This document shows positions 17,321 through 26,396 of a stretch of DNA of 64,000 nt, piece by piece. The stretch comes from Candidatus Neomicrothrix sp. UBA2517 (GTDB lineage Bacteria > Actinomycetota > Acidimicrobiia > Acidimicrobiales > UBA8592), in the NCBI GenBank assembly GCA_002341185.1, contig DDNP01000027.1, positions 1 through 64,000 on the forward strand. Direction: 5' to 3'. The number at the start of each line of letters is the position of its first letter. Within the stretch, counting starts at the first letter, position 1. The position numbers and the translations under genes are program-made. The notes beneath the pieces were generated by a model that saw nothing but the letters and a program-made list of their open reading frames with translations, ran no database searches and was not told the origin of the DNA.

Positions 17321-18145
17321 GTGGAGACATTACCTGTGCTTAGCTTGGAGCAAAAAAAAGCATTAGTGGTAGGAGGAGCCGGAGGTGGTATTGGCTCCGC
17401 TATCACTCATTCGTTGTCACAAGCTGGAGCAGAAATTATAGTTGTGACGAACGATAGTGATCATGCTGAAGTTGTTCGCTCTGAAGCTAAAATTAAAGGT
17501 TGTGCGATTCAGTGTTACCTCGCTGACGTAACTGACCTCAACGGTTTCTCCGAGACAATAGACGAGATAATAAAAGCCAATGGGGTTATTCATCATCTTG
17601 TAAATGTGGTCGGAGGGGCAAATGTTAGTGACTGGAGTCGTGCAAAGGATTATGAATTGGAAATGTTTGACAGGATTCTCACGCGAAATTTACGGTATGC
17701 GCTAATCAGTTGTCAGAGAATAGCAGCTTCGCTTATTTTAAATTCCAGCAAAGGGTCGATTGTAAATGTGTCATCGATAGCAACGCGGTCTGTGCCACTG
17801 CTGACTGGTTACGGAGCTGCGAAAGCTGGTCTTGAAGCTATGTCGCGTACCATGGCTGCCGAATGGGGACAATATGGGATCCGAGTTAATGTTGTTGCAC
17901 CTGGAACTGTTAAAACACCTCGCGCTGGTCAAGATAATTTGGATGAAGCTGCATCGAAGATCCCCTTACAACGTCGAGCAGAATCTCAGGATATTGCTGA
18001 CGCATCGCTGTTCTTGCTATCAGATAAAGCCAGCTATATAACGGGCCAAACTTTAACTGTGGATGGTGGCGCAACCTTAGGTTCCTCTGGAGATAGCCTT
18101 CCTGAATTTGTTACGAACCCAAAGATACGCGAGCAATTTAGCTAG
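17321..18145 (+). CDS. short-chain dehydrogenase/reductase
   Basis: SDR oxidoreductase of about 270 aa. The coenzyme motif is GGAGGGIG instead of TGxxxGxG, the NAG position reads NVVGG, and YGAAK with an upstream VSS supplies the catalytic residues. The C-terminal DGGATLG is intact. The start is uncertain: GTG 17321 has no ribosome site, while GTG 17336 is preceded by GGAG at a good distance and would remove five residues. Its end overlaps the convergent MOSC gene by 4 nt. The substrate is unknown. Confidence 0.87.
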   Translation: METLPVLSLEQKKALVVGGAGGGIGSAITHSLSQAGAEIIVVTNDSDHAEVVRSEAKIKGCAIQCYLADVTDLNGFSETIDEIIKANGVIHHLVNVVGGANVSDWSRAKDYELEMFDRILTRNLRYALISCQRIAASLILNSSKGSIVNVSSIATRSVPLLTGYGAAKAGLEAMSRTMAAEWGQYGIRVNVVAPGTVKTPRAGQDNLDEAASKIPLQRRAESQDIADASLFLLSDKASYITGQTLTVDGGATLGSSGDSLPEFVTNPKIREQFS

Positions 18146-18906
18146 TTATCAATAACTTCAACGATGTCACCTGTTCGTATTTCACCAGGTTTAGTTGGAT
18201 TCATACTTATTCCCGCTTCCCGATCATGATGTTCACTTAGATATCGAAGAACTGATCTTGATGCTGGGAATTCGTCAAACTCTCGAGTAATAACAATACA
18301 GCGATCAGTTCTTTTCTTGACGTAAATCTCACAAGTGCCGATCCTGAGATTTTTCCCCACCCAATCGTTTTCTTCAAATGGTTTTTCAGTAGTAACAAGA
18401 AGATTAGGGCGGAATCTACGAACATCACCTGAACCATGCCCTACACGCTTTTCAAGTAGATCTAACGTTGCACTACCCATTAAGCTGAGACTAGAACTTG
18501 AATCAAAGAACCATCCGGGTGATGTCGGAAATTGAAATATATCAGGATTTTCAAGTGTCTCTTCAGTCCCATCGTCCCATTCAATTTCTATATTCTTTAT
18601 GTCATCCAAGTTGGGTTTCACAAGAGTAACTGATCGGCCAAGCCAAGTAGAGAGCTTTATATGAATATCTTTTTCTTCGCTACTGTACTCACTTCTATCA
18701 ATCGTCATTACGCAATCATCTCGGATTATCCTCGCATGACCCTCTAGGAGTTTGGGGAATCGTTTCGCTGAAAGTAGATAGCCTGTCTCATTATCAATGA
18801 TGCCCCATCCACGATCTCCTGGAATAACATCGGTAATTTCAGAAGTCCTAAGGCACTCGCCCTGCATCGATTTAACTGGGTATCGCCAAATTTGTTGAAT
18901 TGACAT
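18142..18906 (-). CDS. MOSC domain protein (molybdenum-cofactor sulfurase C-terminal type)
   Basis: A 254 aa protein with an N-terminal MOSC_N beta-barrel (IWRYPVKSMQGE) and a C-terminal MOSC domain (RRFRPNLLV, then DRCIVITRE with the conserved Cys). Members such as YcbX/mARC-like proteins reduce N-hydroxylated compounds using a molybdenum cofactor held by that Cys. ATG 18906 is chosen over a TTG at 18915; it falls 2 nt after the preceding SDR's stop. The electron donor is not apparent nearby. Confidence 0.85.
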   Translation of the reverse strand: MSIQQIWRYPVKSMQGECLRTSEITDVIPGDRGWGIIDNETGYLLSAKRFPKLLEGHARIIRDDCVMTIDRSEYSSEEKDIHIKLSTWLGRSVTLVKPNLDDIKNIEIEWDDGTEETLENPDIFQFPTSPGWFFDSSSSLSLMGSATLDLLEKRVGHGSGDVRRFRPNLLVTTEKPFEENDWVGKNLRIGTCEIYVKKRTDRCIVITREFDEFPASRSVLRYLSEHHDREAGISMNPTKPGEIRTGDIVEVIDN

Positions 18907-18908
18907 TT

Positions 18909-19616
18909 TTACCAAGGGTGGTCAGTTCCATCCCAACGAATGAAACGGCCAGAATCTTCAATTGTCAGGCTAAGTAAAGAATGAACAATTGCATTAGCTG
19001 CGTCTGGGACCTCTAACTCAGCAGCTTCAGTACCCATATCGGTTTTAACCCAACCCGGATGCAAAGCTACAAATGCAACATTTTTGTTTGTTGATGCCGA
19101 CATGACCGTGATCATATTAACAGCGGCTTTTGAAACGTTGTATGCAACATCAAAAGGCATCATCGCTCCAACGACCATTGAACCTAATTGAGATGATGTA
19201 TTTAGTACAACTGGATTATCTCCGGCTTCAAGAAGTTCAATCAGTCCACGGGTCACCATCATTGGGCCCAAAGCGTTTATTTCTGTTTCATCAAGAACGA
19301 TTTGAGGATCTATTTGCCAAGGATTACATTGCCTACGGTCTGCACCAAGATCATTACTAGTAATACCTGCATTATTGACAAGGATGTCAAGAGAATCGGT
19401 AACTGCAGATAGCTCCTTGCTAAAGTTGCTGATGGAATTCTGATCACTAATATCCAATTGGAGAATGCCAGCTGGACCAGCAGCTTTAAGATCACTAGCT
19501 CCGTCGGGGTTCCTTACAGCTCCGAACACAGTATGTCCCTTGCCTATCAGAATTCTGGTCATTTCAAGACCAATACCTCTGCTAGCTCCTGTAATTACAA
19601 TTTTTTTATTTTCCAT
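18909..19616 (-). CDS. short-chain dehydrogenase/reductase
   Basis: SDR of about 235 aa. TGASRGIG lies at the N-terminus, NNAGI in the middle, TSSQLGS carries the serine and YNVSK the Tyr/Lys pair. It lacks the usual C-terminal DGG extension and ends at WDGTDHPW, like the sepiapterin/carbonyl-reductase-like (sniffer) branch. An ATG at 19640 adds 8 residues; neither start has a convincing ribosome site, and I prefer the shorter since homologues begin a few residues before the glycine motif. Probably co-transcribed with MOSC. Confidence 0.85.
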   Translation of the reverse strand: MENKKIVITGASRGIGLEMTRILIGKGHTVFGAVRNPDGASDLKAAGPAGILQLDISDQNSISNFSKELSAVTDSLDILVNNAGITSNDLGADRRQCNPWQIDPQIVLDETEINALGPMMVTRGLIELLEAGDNPVVLNTSSQLGSMVVGAMMPFDVAYNVSKAAVNMITVMSASTNKNVAFVALHPGWVKTDMGTEAAELEVPDAANAIVHSLLSLTIEDSGRFIRWDGTDHPW

Positions 19617-19659
19617 GCTTAACCGTACCCCATATTCCATTCTGTAAATAATTTATGAC

Positions 19660-21090
19660 TTAAACGTTTCGGGACTTTTGCTCATCACGTCTTGGGTAAT
19701 AAAGATACGTAATTAATGACCCCAGAAGATATGACGATGCCCCCAGTATCCATACCCAGATATAAACATCTTTAAAATCTGAGCCCAGTCGATTTCCTAG
19801 AATTGACGCTGTTAAAACCGCTCCTAAAGCAGACCCTAAACGTCTTGCTGTATAGGAAGCAGAACTAGCGCTCGCTAATAAATTATCCCCTATATCGATT
19901 AGAGTCGCGATAGTTGTATTATTCCCGATTGCCATAGCCCCTAGGCCAGAGACTAGAAGGCCAAGGGCAAACAATGCGTATCCAGCTTCCATAAGAAAGA
20001 AACCGATAACAAGAAAGGAAACACCGCTCCAAATTCCACCAAATATCACCATAGGTCTGGGGCCTTGTCTATCAACTATTTTTCCAGCTACCGCAGCTGT
20101 CAATAACGGAATAATGTTTAATGGAATCAGGGCAAAGCCTATCTTAAGAGGTGACCAACTCCAGACTTCACGCATATAAAGCGGAAGGCCAAAATAGATT
20201 GAAAAAAAACCGATCTGGCACAGTCCAGATCCGATTGCTCCCACGGTAAAAGAGCGCTGTGCAAAAATCGCACGAGGAAATAGCGGATAAGCCTGAGTTC
20301 GATTGCGTTTGACCAAAAGAGGCGTTGCCGCAATTGAAATGCATAAACAAAGGATTGTTGCAGGCGAGCTGAAACCCCATTCTTGCCCTTGCACTAGGAA
20401 AAGAGTTAACCCTCCCACAGAAATAATAGCAACAATGGCCGAAATCCAATCAATTGGAAGTTGGTTACTGCCTTCCTGCTCATCAGAGAGGACAATCAAA
20501 CCGGCAATCAGTATTAGTAGAGAAAATCCGCCTGTGAGTATAAAAATTGCTTGCCAATTAAATAACTCAATCATGCCCGCAGCAAGAGGGCTTCCACACA
20601 GACCAGTGAGAGCTCCAATCGTTCCCCATACCCCTAGTGCATACGCTCTTCGACTTGGAGGGAATTCGTTCAGGCTCATGGCAAGCCCACTGGGCGATAG
20701 CATCGCTATCGCTATACCTTGAAGTGAGCGAGCAAGAATTAAAACCCAGATAATGGGTAGGGTCCCAGCCATGATTCCTGCCGCCCCATAAAGGAAAAGA
20801 CCTGAAAGAAATATTTTCCTACGGCCAAACCGATCTGCTGCTCGGCCTGCAATAAGCAATGATGACACCATAAAGATAAATAATGCAGTTACAACCCATG
20901 AGAGTGTCGTCCTTGAAGCCGTATCACTGAATCGTTCTTCAATGAAGGGGAATCCAACAAACATTGCAGCGCTATCCATTAACAACAAAAACATGGAAGC
21001 TGAGCACACGAAGAGAATTAACCACGCCCGAGCTGGAATAGCTTCTAAAGCCTCACCTTCAATGGCATTTGGTTTTTTAGGAATTATCAC
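19660..21090 (-). CDS. MFS transporter, DHA2 (EmrB/QacA-like) type
   Basis: A 476 aa polytopic carrier. An N-terminal segment with LLLMDSAAMFVGFPFIEERF matches motif D1 of DHA2 drug exporters, and GRAADRFGRRKIF is motif A. There are about 13-14 hydrophobic stretches. A likely proton-coupled exporter of toxic or product molecules; the cargo is unknown. Its start overlaps the upstream SDR stop by 4 nt, so the two are translated together. Confidence 0.88.
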   Translation of the reverse strand: MIIPKKPNAIEGEALEAIPARAWLILFVCSASMFLLLMDSAAMFVGFPFIEERFSDTASRTTLSWVVTALFIFMVSSLLIAGRAADRFGRRKIFLSGLFLYGAAGIMAGTLPIIWVLILARSLQGIAIAMLSPSGLAMSLNEFPPSRRAYALGVWGTIGALTGLCGSPLAAGMIELFNWQAIFILTGGFSLLILIAGLIVLSDEQEGSNQLPIDWISAIVAIISVGGLTLFLVQGQEWGFSSPATILCLCISIAATPLLVKRNRTQAYPLFPRAIFAQRSFTVGAIGSGLCQIGFFSIYFGLPLYMREVWSWSPLKIGFALIPLNIIPLLTAAVAGKIVDRQGPRPMVIFGGIWSGVSFLVIGFFLMEAGYALFALGLLVSGLGAMAIGNNTTIATLIDIGDNLLASASSASYTARRLGSALGAVLTASILGNRLGSDFKDVYIWVWILGASSYLLGSLITYLYYPRRDEQKSRNV

Positions 21091-22001
21091 TCCTCAGGGA
21101 GAGGGTAATGAACTCCTGGAACACCAGATTCCAATGCTTGATACCAATCAGGCCTCGGCTGCACAGGTTCATAGCTTGATGGGATCATAAGTTGGTCCTT
21201 ATTCCATTCATGATGGATGGGTGGAATCTGGAAGGTTCCATTGCTTGCATTAGTTCCGCCGTCAACGAGAAGGTCAACCCCTGTGATGTAGCTTGCAAGA
21301 TCTGATGCTAAAAACATAACCGCATTGGTAACTTCTTCAGATTCGCCGACTCTACGCATAGGCGTTCTTGAAGCAATCCATTTATCCATGCCCAAAGCTT
21401 CAAGAGCTGGGCGAGTCATTTCTGTAACAATGAACCCGGGAGAAACAGCATTCACGCGCACGCCTCTGTCAGCCCATTCGCTGCCAAGTTGCAATGTCAT
21501 ATTTCTAAGACCACCTTTAGCGGCACTGTAAGCAATAACGCCGTTCTCGCTTCCCCCATTTCCTAAAATTGACCCAATATTAACTATTGAACCTGACCCA
21601 TTCTCAAGCATATGTCTTCCACATTCACGCGCATAAAAGAATGCCCCCACTAGGTCAACTGAGATGATTCTGTTAAAAGTCTCACTATCAAAATGCTCAG
21701 GAGCTAAGCCACGCATATCAGCGATGCCAGCGTTATTTACGAGAACATCAATTTTGCCATGGTTAGCGATGCCTTGTTCAACGACATCTCTAACATCATC
21801 TTCAACGGACACATCTCCTGTGGCGACAGTTACTTTGCTGCCTTTTTCGCGACAAGCCGCTCCTACTCCTTCAAGGAGTTCTCCAGATCGTGCAGTCAAA
21901 ATTAAATCGGCGCCAGCATTGGCGAATGCGTAGGCAAATTGCTCTCCGAGACCGTAGCTTGCACCAGTAATTAATACTGTTTTGTCTTTGAAATCAAACA
22001 T
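21087..22001 (-). CDS. short-chain dehydrogenase/reductase with C-terminal extension
   Basis: Classical SDR core: TGASYGLG near residue 12, NNAG, NIGSILGN with the catalytic Ser, YSAAK, and VDGGTNAS. At 304 aa it is longer than most because about 45 residues follow the DGG, rich in Pro/Tyr/Trp (IPPIHHEW and onward). Such tails are seen in some actinobacterial SDRs and may cap the active site. The substrate is unknown. Followed in the same direction by the MFS exporter with a 4 nt overlap. Confidence 0.9.
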   Translation of the reverse strand: MFDFKDKTVLITGASYGLGEQFAYAFANAGADLILTARSGELLEGVGAACREKGSKVTVATGDVSVEDDVRDVVEQGIANHGKIDVLVNNAGIADMRGLAPEHFDSETFNRIISVDLVGAFFYARECGRHMLENGSGSIVNIGSILGNGGSENGVIAYSAAKGGLRNMTLQLGSEWADRGVRVNAVSPGFIVTEMTRPALEALGMDKWIASRTPMRRVGESEEVTNAVMFLASDLASYITGVDLLVDGGTNASNGTFQIPPIHHEWNKDQLMIPSSYEPVQPRPDWYQALESGVPGVHYPLPEE

Positions 22002-22055
22002 ATATCCTCCTGTTTGCTTTTATGAATATAGCCTCATTGACCACACTCATGTAAA

Positions 22056-22466
22056 TCAACCTCTTCCAACGAGATCTAGTTGGCCTAGAATTTCCTGTTC
22101 TTTAGAAATACGATCAAGGAGCAACTCCTTTAACGCTGAAATCTTTTCGAAATCACCTTCATCAAATGCTTGATCAATTGCATCTCCTAATGCGCCTGAT
22201 GCATCTGAATATGCAGAGGCGATATCTGAAAGTAAGTAACTACGGCGGTCCTTATTTTCTCTACCGATAGCATCATTAATTCGTTCTATCTCCTCGATCA
22301 TCCAGTTAATTTCAGCTGCTGTTCTTCGACTTAACCTTCTGAGAAGTTGATCAATTTGGCCGAGCAAAACAATTGCAGGTTCATCTGTCACCGATGGAAG
22401 AACGACAGCGTTCAAATCATCAGCAATGGCAAGTAGAATCTTGTCAGTGGTTGGTTGAGTTAGCAT
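22056..22466 (-). CDS. hypothetical alpha-helical protein
   Basis: I do not recognise this 136 aa protein. It is predicted mostly helical and acidic, with heptad-like stretches (LLGQIDQLLRRLSRRTAAEI and IDQAFDEGDFEKISALKELL) suggesting a coiled coil or helical bundle. It has no cysteines, signal or membrane segment. Its start codon overlaps the stop of the phosphotransferase-fold gene by one base, so it is translated with it and may be an accessory to it. Confidence 0.72.
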   Translation of the reverse strand: MLTQPTTDKILLAIADDLNAVVLPSVTDEPAIVLLGQIDQLLRRLSRRTAAEINWMIEEIERINDAIGRENKDRRSYLLSDIASAYSDASGALGDAIDQAFDEGDFEKISALKELLLDRISKEQEILGQLDLVGRG

Positions 22467-23518
22467 TAATACACCTCTCCATCTAGGGCTGCTTCAAGCA
22501 CATTGGTGGCTGTCATCCAAGCAGCTTGGCCGAAAAGTAAGTTATCTAAATTAAAAGCAATATTGGTTGATGCTGTTTCTCCTTTAGCCATCGAAGATCC
22601 AGCATTTGCAATTTGGCTTACTACACCAATGACGCCGAGAACTAGAAAGTATGTCATTACAAGGGGATTTACCTGATCTTCTGAAAATCCAGTTATTTCT
22701 CTGTAACGGCTAAGAAAAGCTTCAGGGTCTTCTTCAATCAGATCTGGAGGTGCTGCTTGGGCATAGGCTTTAAAGTACCCTAGATCCTCTCGAGGGTCTC
22801 CTATTGTGGCCAACTCAAAGTCAATGACAACTAGATCGCCTTTTTCATCAACCAACATATTCGCTGTTGAAAAGTCATGATGTACCAATGAAACAGGAAC
22901 CGAAGGAGGGCGGTTCTTATCAAGCCAAGCAGCGACATATCGAAAAATGGGAAGATGCTCGGCATGGTCCATACCAGTTTTTCTCCACATGTGGATTTGA
23001 TCTGTTAATGGATCACCAGACTCGGGTCTCGGTAACGAATCAGGAAGTTGCTTTATGGGGATTGTGTGCATAGCCCCAGCTAGTTCAGCGAGTTTAATAT
23101 GTAAGTCTGATACTCCGTTCTTTTCAATCCAGGGCAAAGTTGACTCAGCTTCCGTGAATTCAATTATTAAAGCGGGAGTTCCGATATGAATGCCGCTTGC
23201 ATCAAGAAAACGCGCTGCCGGAGTATTCAAATGCTCAGATACTGACTTAATGACGGAAAATTCCTGTGACCTATCTGTTTCAATTATCGCTTGACCTTCA
23301 GGCGGATCGCCCCGAAGCACAAATGTGCCTTGTTCTGCCAAACCATCCGAAGTAAACGAGGCATCAAAGCGAGCCATTAACCTCGAATAGCCACCGGTCA
23401 TTGGACCGTATCCTGAAACATTAATATCAGTTGCTCCCTCCGACTCAAGAAGCGCTGTAATTCTTTCGGGCATCACACTTGGATCTTGCATATGCCTGAC
23501 GCTAGTAGAATCTTGCAT
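22466..23518 (-). CDS. aminoglycoside-phosphotransferase/ACAD10-like kinase-fold protein
   Basis: An APH-fold small-molecule kinase, 350 aa. The catalytic HHDFSTANML is at about 213-222 (D215, N220) and the metal site VIDFELATIGDP at 231-241 (D233). This IDFE(L/W)ATxGDP form is typical of the ACAD10/FadE36-like kinases that accompany acyl-CoA dehydrogenases and phosphorylate hydroxyacyl groups in 4-hydroxy-acid degradation. The link to this pathway is inferred. Two ATGs (23518, 23491) are possible starts, both followed by CAAGA. Confidence 0.85.
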   Translation of the reverse strand: MQDSTSVRHMQDPSVMPERITALLESEGATDINVSGYGPMTGGYSRLMARFDASFTSDGLAEQGTFVLRGDPPEGQAIIETDRSQEFSVIKSVSEHLNTPAARFLDASGIHIGTPALIIEFTEAESTLPWIEKNGVSDLHIKLAELAGAMHTIPIKQLPDSLPRPESGDPLTDQIHMWRKTGMDHAEHLPIFRYVAAWLDKNRPPSVPVSLVHHDFSTANMLVDEKGDLVVIDFELATIGDPREDLGYFKAYAQAAPPDLIEEDPEAFLSRYREITGFSEDQVNPLVMTYFLVLGVIGVVSQIANAGSSMAKGETASTNIAFNLDNLLFGQAAWMTATNVLEAALDGEVY

Positions 23519-23548
23519 TAAACGCCTATTGAGATGTATGTTTCTCTC

Positions 23549-24409
23549 ATGACGAGAGTTCTGTTAGTTACGAAAGGGCACCCATTCGCCAAAGATCAAT
23601 TCTTTAACATCTTTGACCATCTCGTTAACGATCCCGAAAGTTGCGTCACCGACTATACACACGTTGAACAGCCAGCCGCTCAGCACTTCTTCCATTCTGA
23701 TTTCTCAAATGAATGGGACGTGTTCGTCATGTATGACATGCCAGGAATCGAATTCAACCGATCGGAAGGTAGCAGGGGAGAGAACCCTGTAACATTTATC
23801 CCTCCTAGCGATGATTTCAAAAGTGGAGTTCGCTCCATGGTTGAAAAGGGTAAGGGGCTCGTCTTTTTGCATCATGCACTCGCAGGGTGGCCATTATGGG
23901 AAGAGTGGGCAAGAATTATAGGTGGAAGATTCCACTATCAACCAGCTACTTTAGAAGGCATTAGTTACCCAGACTCTGGTTATAGGCACAATGTTACTCA
24001 CACTGTGGAAGTAGTTGATGACACGCACCCAGTCACAATGGGAATTCCCACGAGTTTTGAATTTACTGATGAATTGTATCTCGCACCTATATTTGAAAAG
24101 AATGTGCATCCCATACTCAGATCGCATCACGAATTTGCTAGCCAAAAATTTTACTCAGCTGATCTTGCAATACGTGGGCAAGGATTTAGTAATAATGGAT
24201 GGGAGCACCCGCATACAAGTAACGCAGTGGGGTGGGTAAAACATGCTGGGAACTCACCAGTCGCATATCTTCAATTTGGGGATGGCCCCAATCAATATAG
24301 GGAGCCAATTTTTCAAAAACTTATCGGAAATGCAATAAGTTGGGCATCAAGTAATGAAGCCCATGATTGGGCTCAGCAACGTCGTAAAGATCTTGGTATC
24401 TTTGCATAA
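23549..24409 (+). CDS. ThuA-like (trehalose-utilisation, GATase1-like) domain protein
   Basis: A protein of 286 aa with a class I glutamine-amidotransferase-like fold: MTRVLLVTKGHPF at the N-terminus, WDVFVMYDMPG, GKGLVFLHHALAGWP, and a C-terminal FQKLIGNAISWA. ThuA-like proteins occur with sugar or glycoside catabolism, but the reaction is poorly defined; the canonical nucleophile Cys is replaced (LHHALAGW). ATG 23549 is preferred; ATG 23534 would add five residues. A second ThuA-like gene is at 41444. Confidence 0.8.
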   Translation: MTRVLLVTKGHPFAKDQFFNIFDHLVNDPESCVTDYTHVEQPAAQHFFHSDFSNEWDVFVMYDMPGIEFNRSEGSRGENPVTFIPPSDDFKSGVRSMVEKGKGLVFLHHALAGWPLWEEWARIIGGRFHYQPATLEGISYPDSGYRHNVTHTVEVVDDTHPVTMGIPTSFEFTDELYLAPIFEKNVHPILRSHHEFASQKFYSADLAIRGQGFSNNGWEHPHTSNAVGWVKHAGNSPVAYLQFGDGPNQYREPIFQKLIGNAISWASSNEAHDWAQQRRKDLGIFA

Positions 24410-24431
24410 ACCTTTTGAGTCCTGATACTCG

Positions 24432-25085
24432 TTACCACTCGTCCCAGTGAGAAACGGAACTTCCCGGAAGCCGTTTCGCCAATTTAAAATCCGTACCTTT
24501 CGTATAAGCAATGGGGAACAGGCCACCTTGTGTCACTGTGTCATATGGAATTCCTAACAATTCTGCTACTTCTCTTTCATTAGGCAAATGCAACGTTGTC
24601 CATGCAGACCCTAAACCTCTTTCTCGCAAAGCAAGCATGAAGCTCCAAACAGCTGGCAGCAGTGATCCCCATGCGCTCGCTTGCCCAAATGTAGGAACTC
24701 CTGTATCTAATCTTCCGGCGCCTTGGATGCAAGGAATCATCATGACAGGTACTTCGTGAAAAATTTCACGAAGGTATCTGGATGAATCCATAATCTTTGG
24801 TCGTTGACTTGTCCTTAAGTCATTCTCGCCGTAATCCGGTTGGTCAGGTCTATTCGTGTAGGCGTCGTAATTTGCTCCATAGAAATCAGCGATCGCCCTT
24901 TTTTTCTCTGGGTCGGTTACAAAAACCCATTGCCAACCTTGCGTGTTTGAACCGGTTGGAGCCTGGAGTGCAATATCCAAGCATTCTTCAATTACTTCTC
25001 GTTCAACACGTTTTTCTAAATCAAGTCTTTTGCGCACAGACCGTGTGGTTGTGAGTACGCCATCAGCATCAAGCCCTAATCTCAT
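24432..25085 (-). CDS. nitroreductase family protein
   Basis: An FMN-dependent reductase-fold protein of 217 aa. The N-terminal RSVRKRLDLEKRVEREV followed by APTGSNTQGWQWVFV is the classic FMN-binding entry, and a GLGSAWTTLHL block lies in the C-terminal half. Family members reduce nitro, quinone or enoyl groups or cleave flavins. The start overlaps the nucleosidase stop by 4 nt. It is related to the gene at 26397 but not closely. Confidence 0.88.
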   Translation of the reverse strand: MRLGLDADGVLTTTRSVRKRLDLEKRVEREVIEECLDIALQAPTGSNTQGWQWVFVTDPEKKRAIADFYGANYDAYTNRPDQPDYGENDLRTSQRPKIMDSSRYLREIFHEVPVMMIPCIQGAGRLDTGVPTFGQASAWGSLLPAVWSFMLALRERGLGSAWTTLHLPNEREVAELLGIPYDTVTQGGLFPIAYTKGTDFKLAKRLPGSSVSHWDEW

Positions 25086-25801
25086 CTCTTCTCCATTCTA
25101 AAATCTTCCAGTTCATGTATCAAAGATAAGATACCTTCGGAAAGTCTATTACTTGCGTATTTAAGGTTCGTATCGAATTCTTCCTCAGTAGCAATTTCAC
25201 CATCTACAAGATCTGTGACCACTTTCAAGGCAGCAAAAGGGATGTTATTCATTGCGCTCACCCATGCCACAGATCCAGCTTCCATATCTTTAGCTATTGC
25301 CTCAACTGAATTCATAAACTCTAGATCGTAGGGTTGAGCATCTAGAGAGTCTCCCGTGCTCACCGTTCCGAGGCTAAATCCCAAAACATAAGCAATCGAA
25401 TCCAGATTGGCGACAGGGAAATCACCTATCCCATAATTTACAAATCCCTCTAACGGGATTCTCCTATCGTGGAAAACGCACCGGTTAGCTAAAATAATTT
25501 CACCAATAAAACCATTCCTTGAAATAAAACCTCCACATGTCCCAGCAGAAATAATAATTTTTGGACTCGTTTTACGTATAGCTAAGTAAGTTGCCAGACC
25601 TGCAGGGATAGTGCCAATGGCATCAACCCCAAAACGTGAATCAGAGCCGTTGGTAACTAGGTGGACAAATTCATTAGACCAAAGCAGAGCAGTGGTACCC
25701 TCTCCGAGTGGTTTCCCCTCACCAATAAGACCCAGCTTTTCTCTAACTGGACTGGCTTCAGCTTCCATTGCCGTCACGATAAGTGGAAGTCCTTTATCCA
25801 T
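25082..25801 (-). CDS. 5'-methylthioadenosine/S-adenosylhomocysteine nucleosidase-like
   Basis: A 239 aa phosphorylase-superfamily (PNP_UDP_1) protein. IIISAGTCGGF, VSTGDSLDA, DMEAGSVAWV (the ribose-binding Met-Glu) and KVVTDLVDG with the catalytic Asp are all present. It most resembles MTA/SAH nucleosidases, which salvage adenine and remove inhibitory by-products of SAM use. Plant-type MTAN similarity is possible. It lies between a PPOX-like gene (2 nt gap) and a nitroreductase (4 nt overlap), one minus-strand operon. Confidence 0.87.
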   Translation of the reverse strand: MDKGLPLIVTAMEAEASPVREKLGLIGEGKPLGEGTTALLWSNEFVHLVTNGSDSRFGVDAIGTIPAGLATYLAIRKTSPKIIISAGTCGGFISRNGFIGEIILANRCVFHDRRIPLEGFVNYGIGDFPVANLDSIAYVLGFSLGTVSTGDSLDAQPYDLEFMNSVEAIAKDMEAGSVAWVSAMNNIPFAALKVVTDLVDGEIATEEEFDTNLKYASNRLSEGILSLIHELEDFRMEKR

Positions 25802-25803
25802 TT

Positions 25804-26319
25804 TTACTGGTTGCCGTGGTCAGTCACCCATTTTGAAGTTGCTTCACCCATTTTGCGCCCATCATAACCGATTCGTTGCGTGGGGGTAATTTTGAAAATT
25901 ACTCGGCGTGGCGAGTCTAGAAATCCAGCAAAGTTCTTCTGCCATTGCTCATCTGCAGGATTTAATGCCGCGGCAAGTGCCGGATAAAACCATGCTTTCG
26001 TATTGTCATCATCAAGTATTTCACAAGTCCCTTTGTATGTAACTGTCTGATTTGATCCAGCTCTAGTTCCTTTACTGGTAATACAAACAGCGCACCGGTT
26101 ATCTCTTCGCATTGCAGGTACCCGAGCCCGTTGGCTGGAAAGAGTAACCCAAAAGCATCCTTTTGCCCATACGTAAGACATAATGACACCCACCGGCCAA
26201 CCTTCTTTGTTCGCCCAAATGAATGTGCATTCATTTTGAAGTTCCAAAAGTCTTTCTTCATCTTCGTTTTCAAGCGTGTACACCGTGACATCTTCATAAT
26301 CAAACGCGTCATCTTCCAT
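25804..26319 (-). CDS. pyridoxamine 5'-phosphate oxidase-like (PPOX/FDOR split barrel) protein
   Basis: A 171 aa flavin- or F420-binding split beta-barrel. Marks include EEERLLELQNECTFIW, PVGVIMSYVW, FWVTLSSQRARVPAMRRDNRCAVCI and VTYKGTCEIL. In actinobacteria this fold includes F420-dependent reductases and biliverdin/pyridoxine enzymes; the cofactor cannot be chosen here. It leads the operon with the nucleosidase and nitroreductase. Confidence 0.83.
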   Translation of the reverse strand: MEDDAFDYEDVTVYTLENEDEERLLELQNECTFIWANKEGWPVGVIMSYVWAKGCFWVTLSSQRARVPAMRRDNRCAVCITSKGTRAGSNQTVTYKGTCEILDDDNTKAWFYPALAAALNPADEQWQKNFAGFLDSPRRVIFKITPTQRIGYDGRKMGEATSKWVTDHGNQ

Positions 26320-26396
26320 AACATTCTCCTTCGTCCGTTAGCACAAACACTATCTTTCCATTACTTTAAAAAACTACCAAGACAGAAAAGGCTGAT

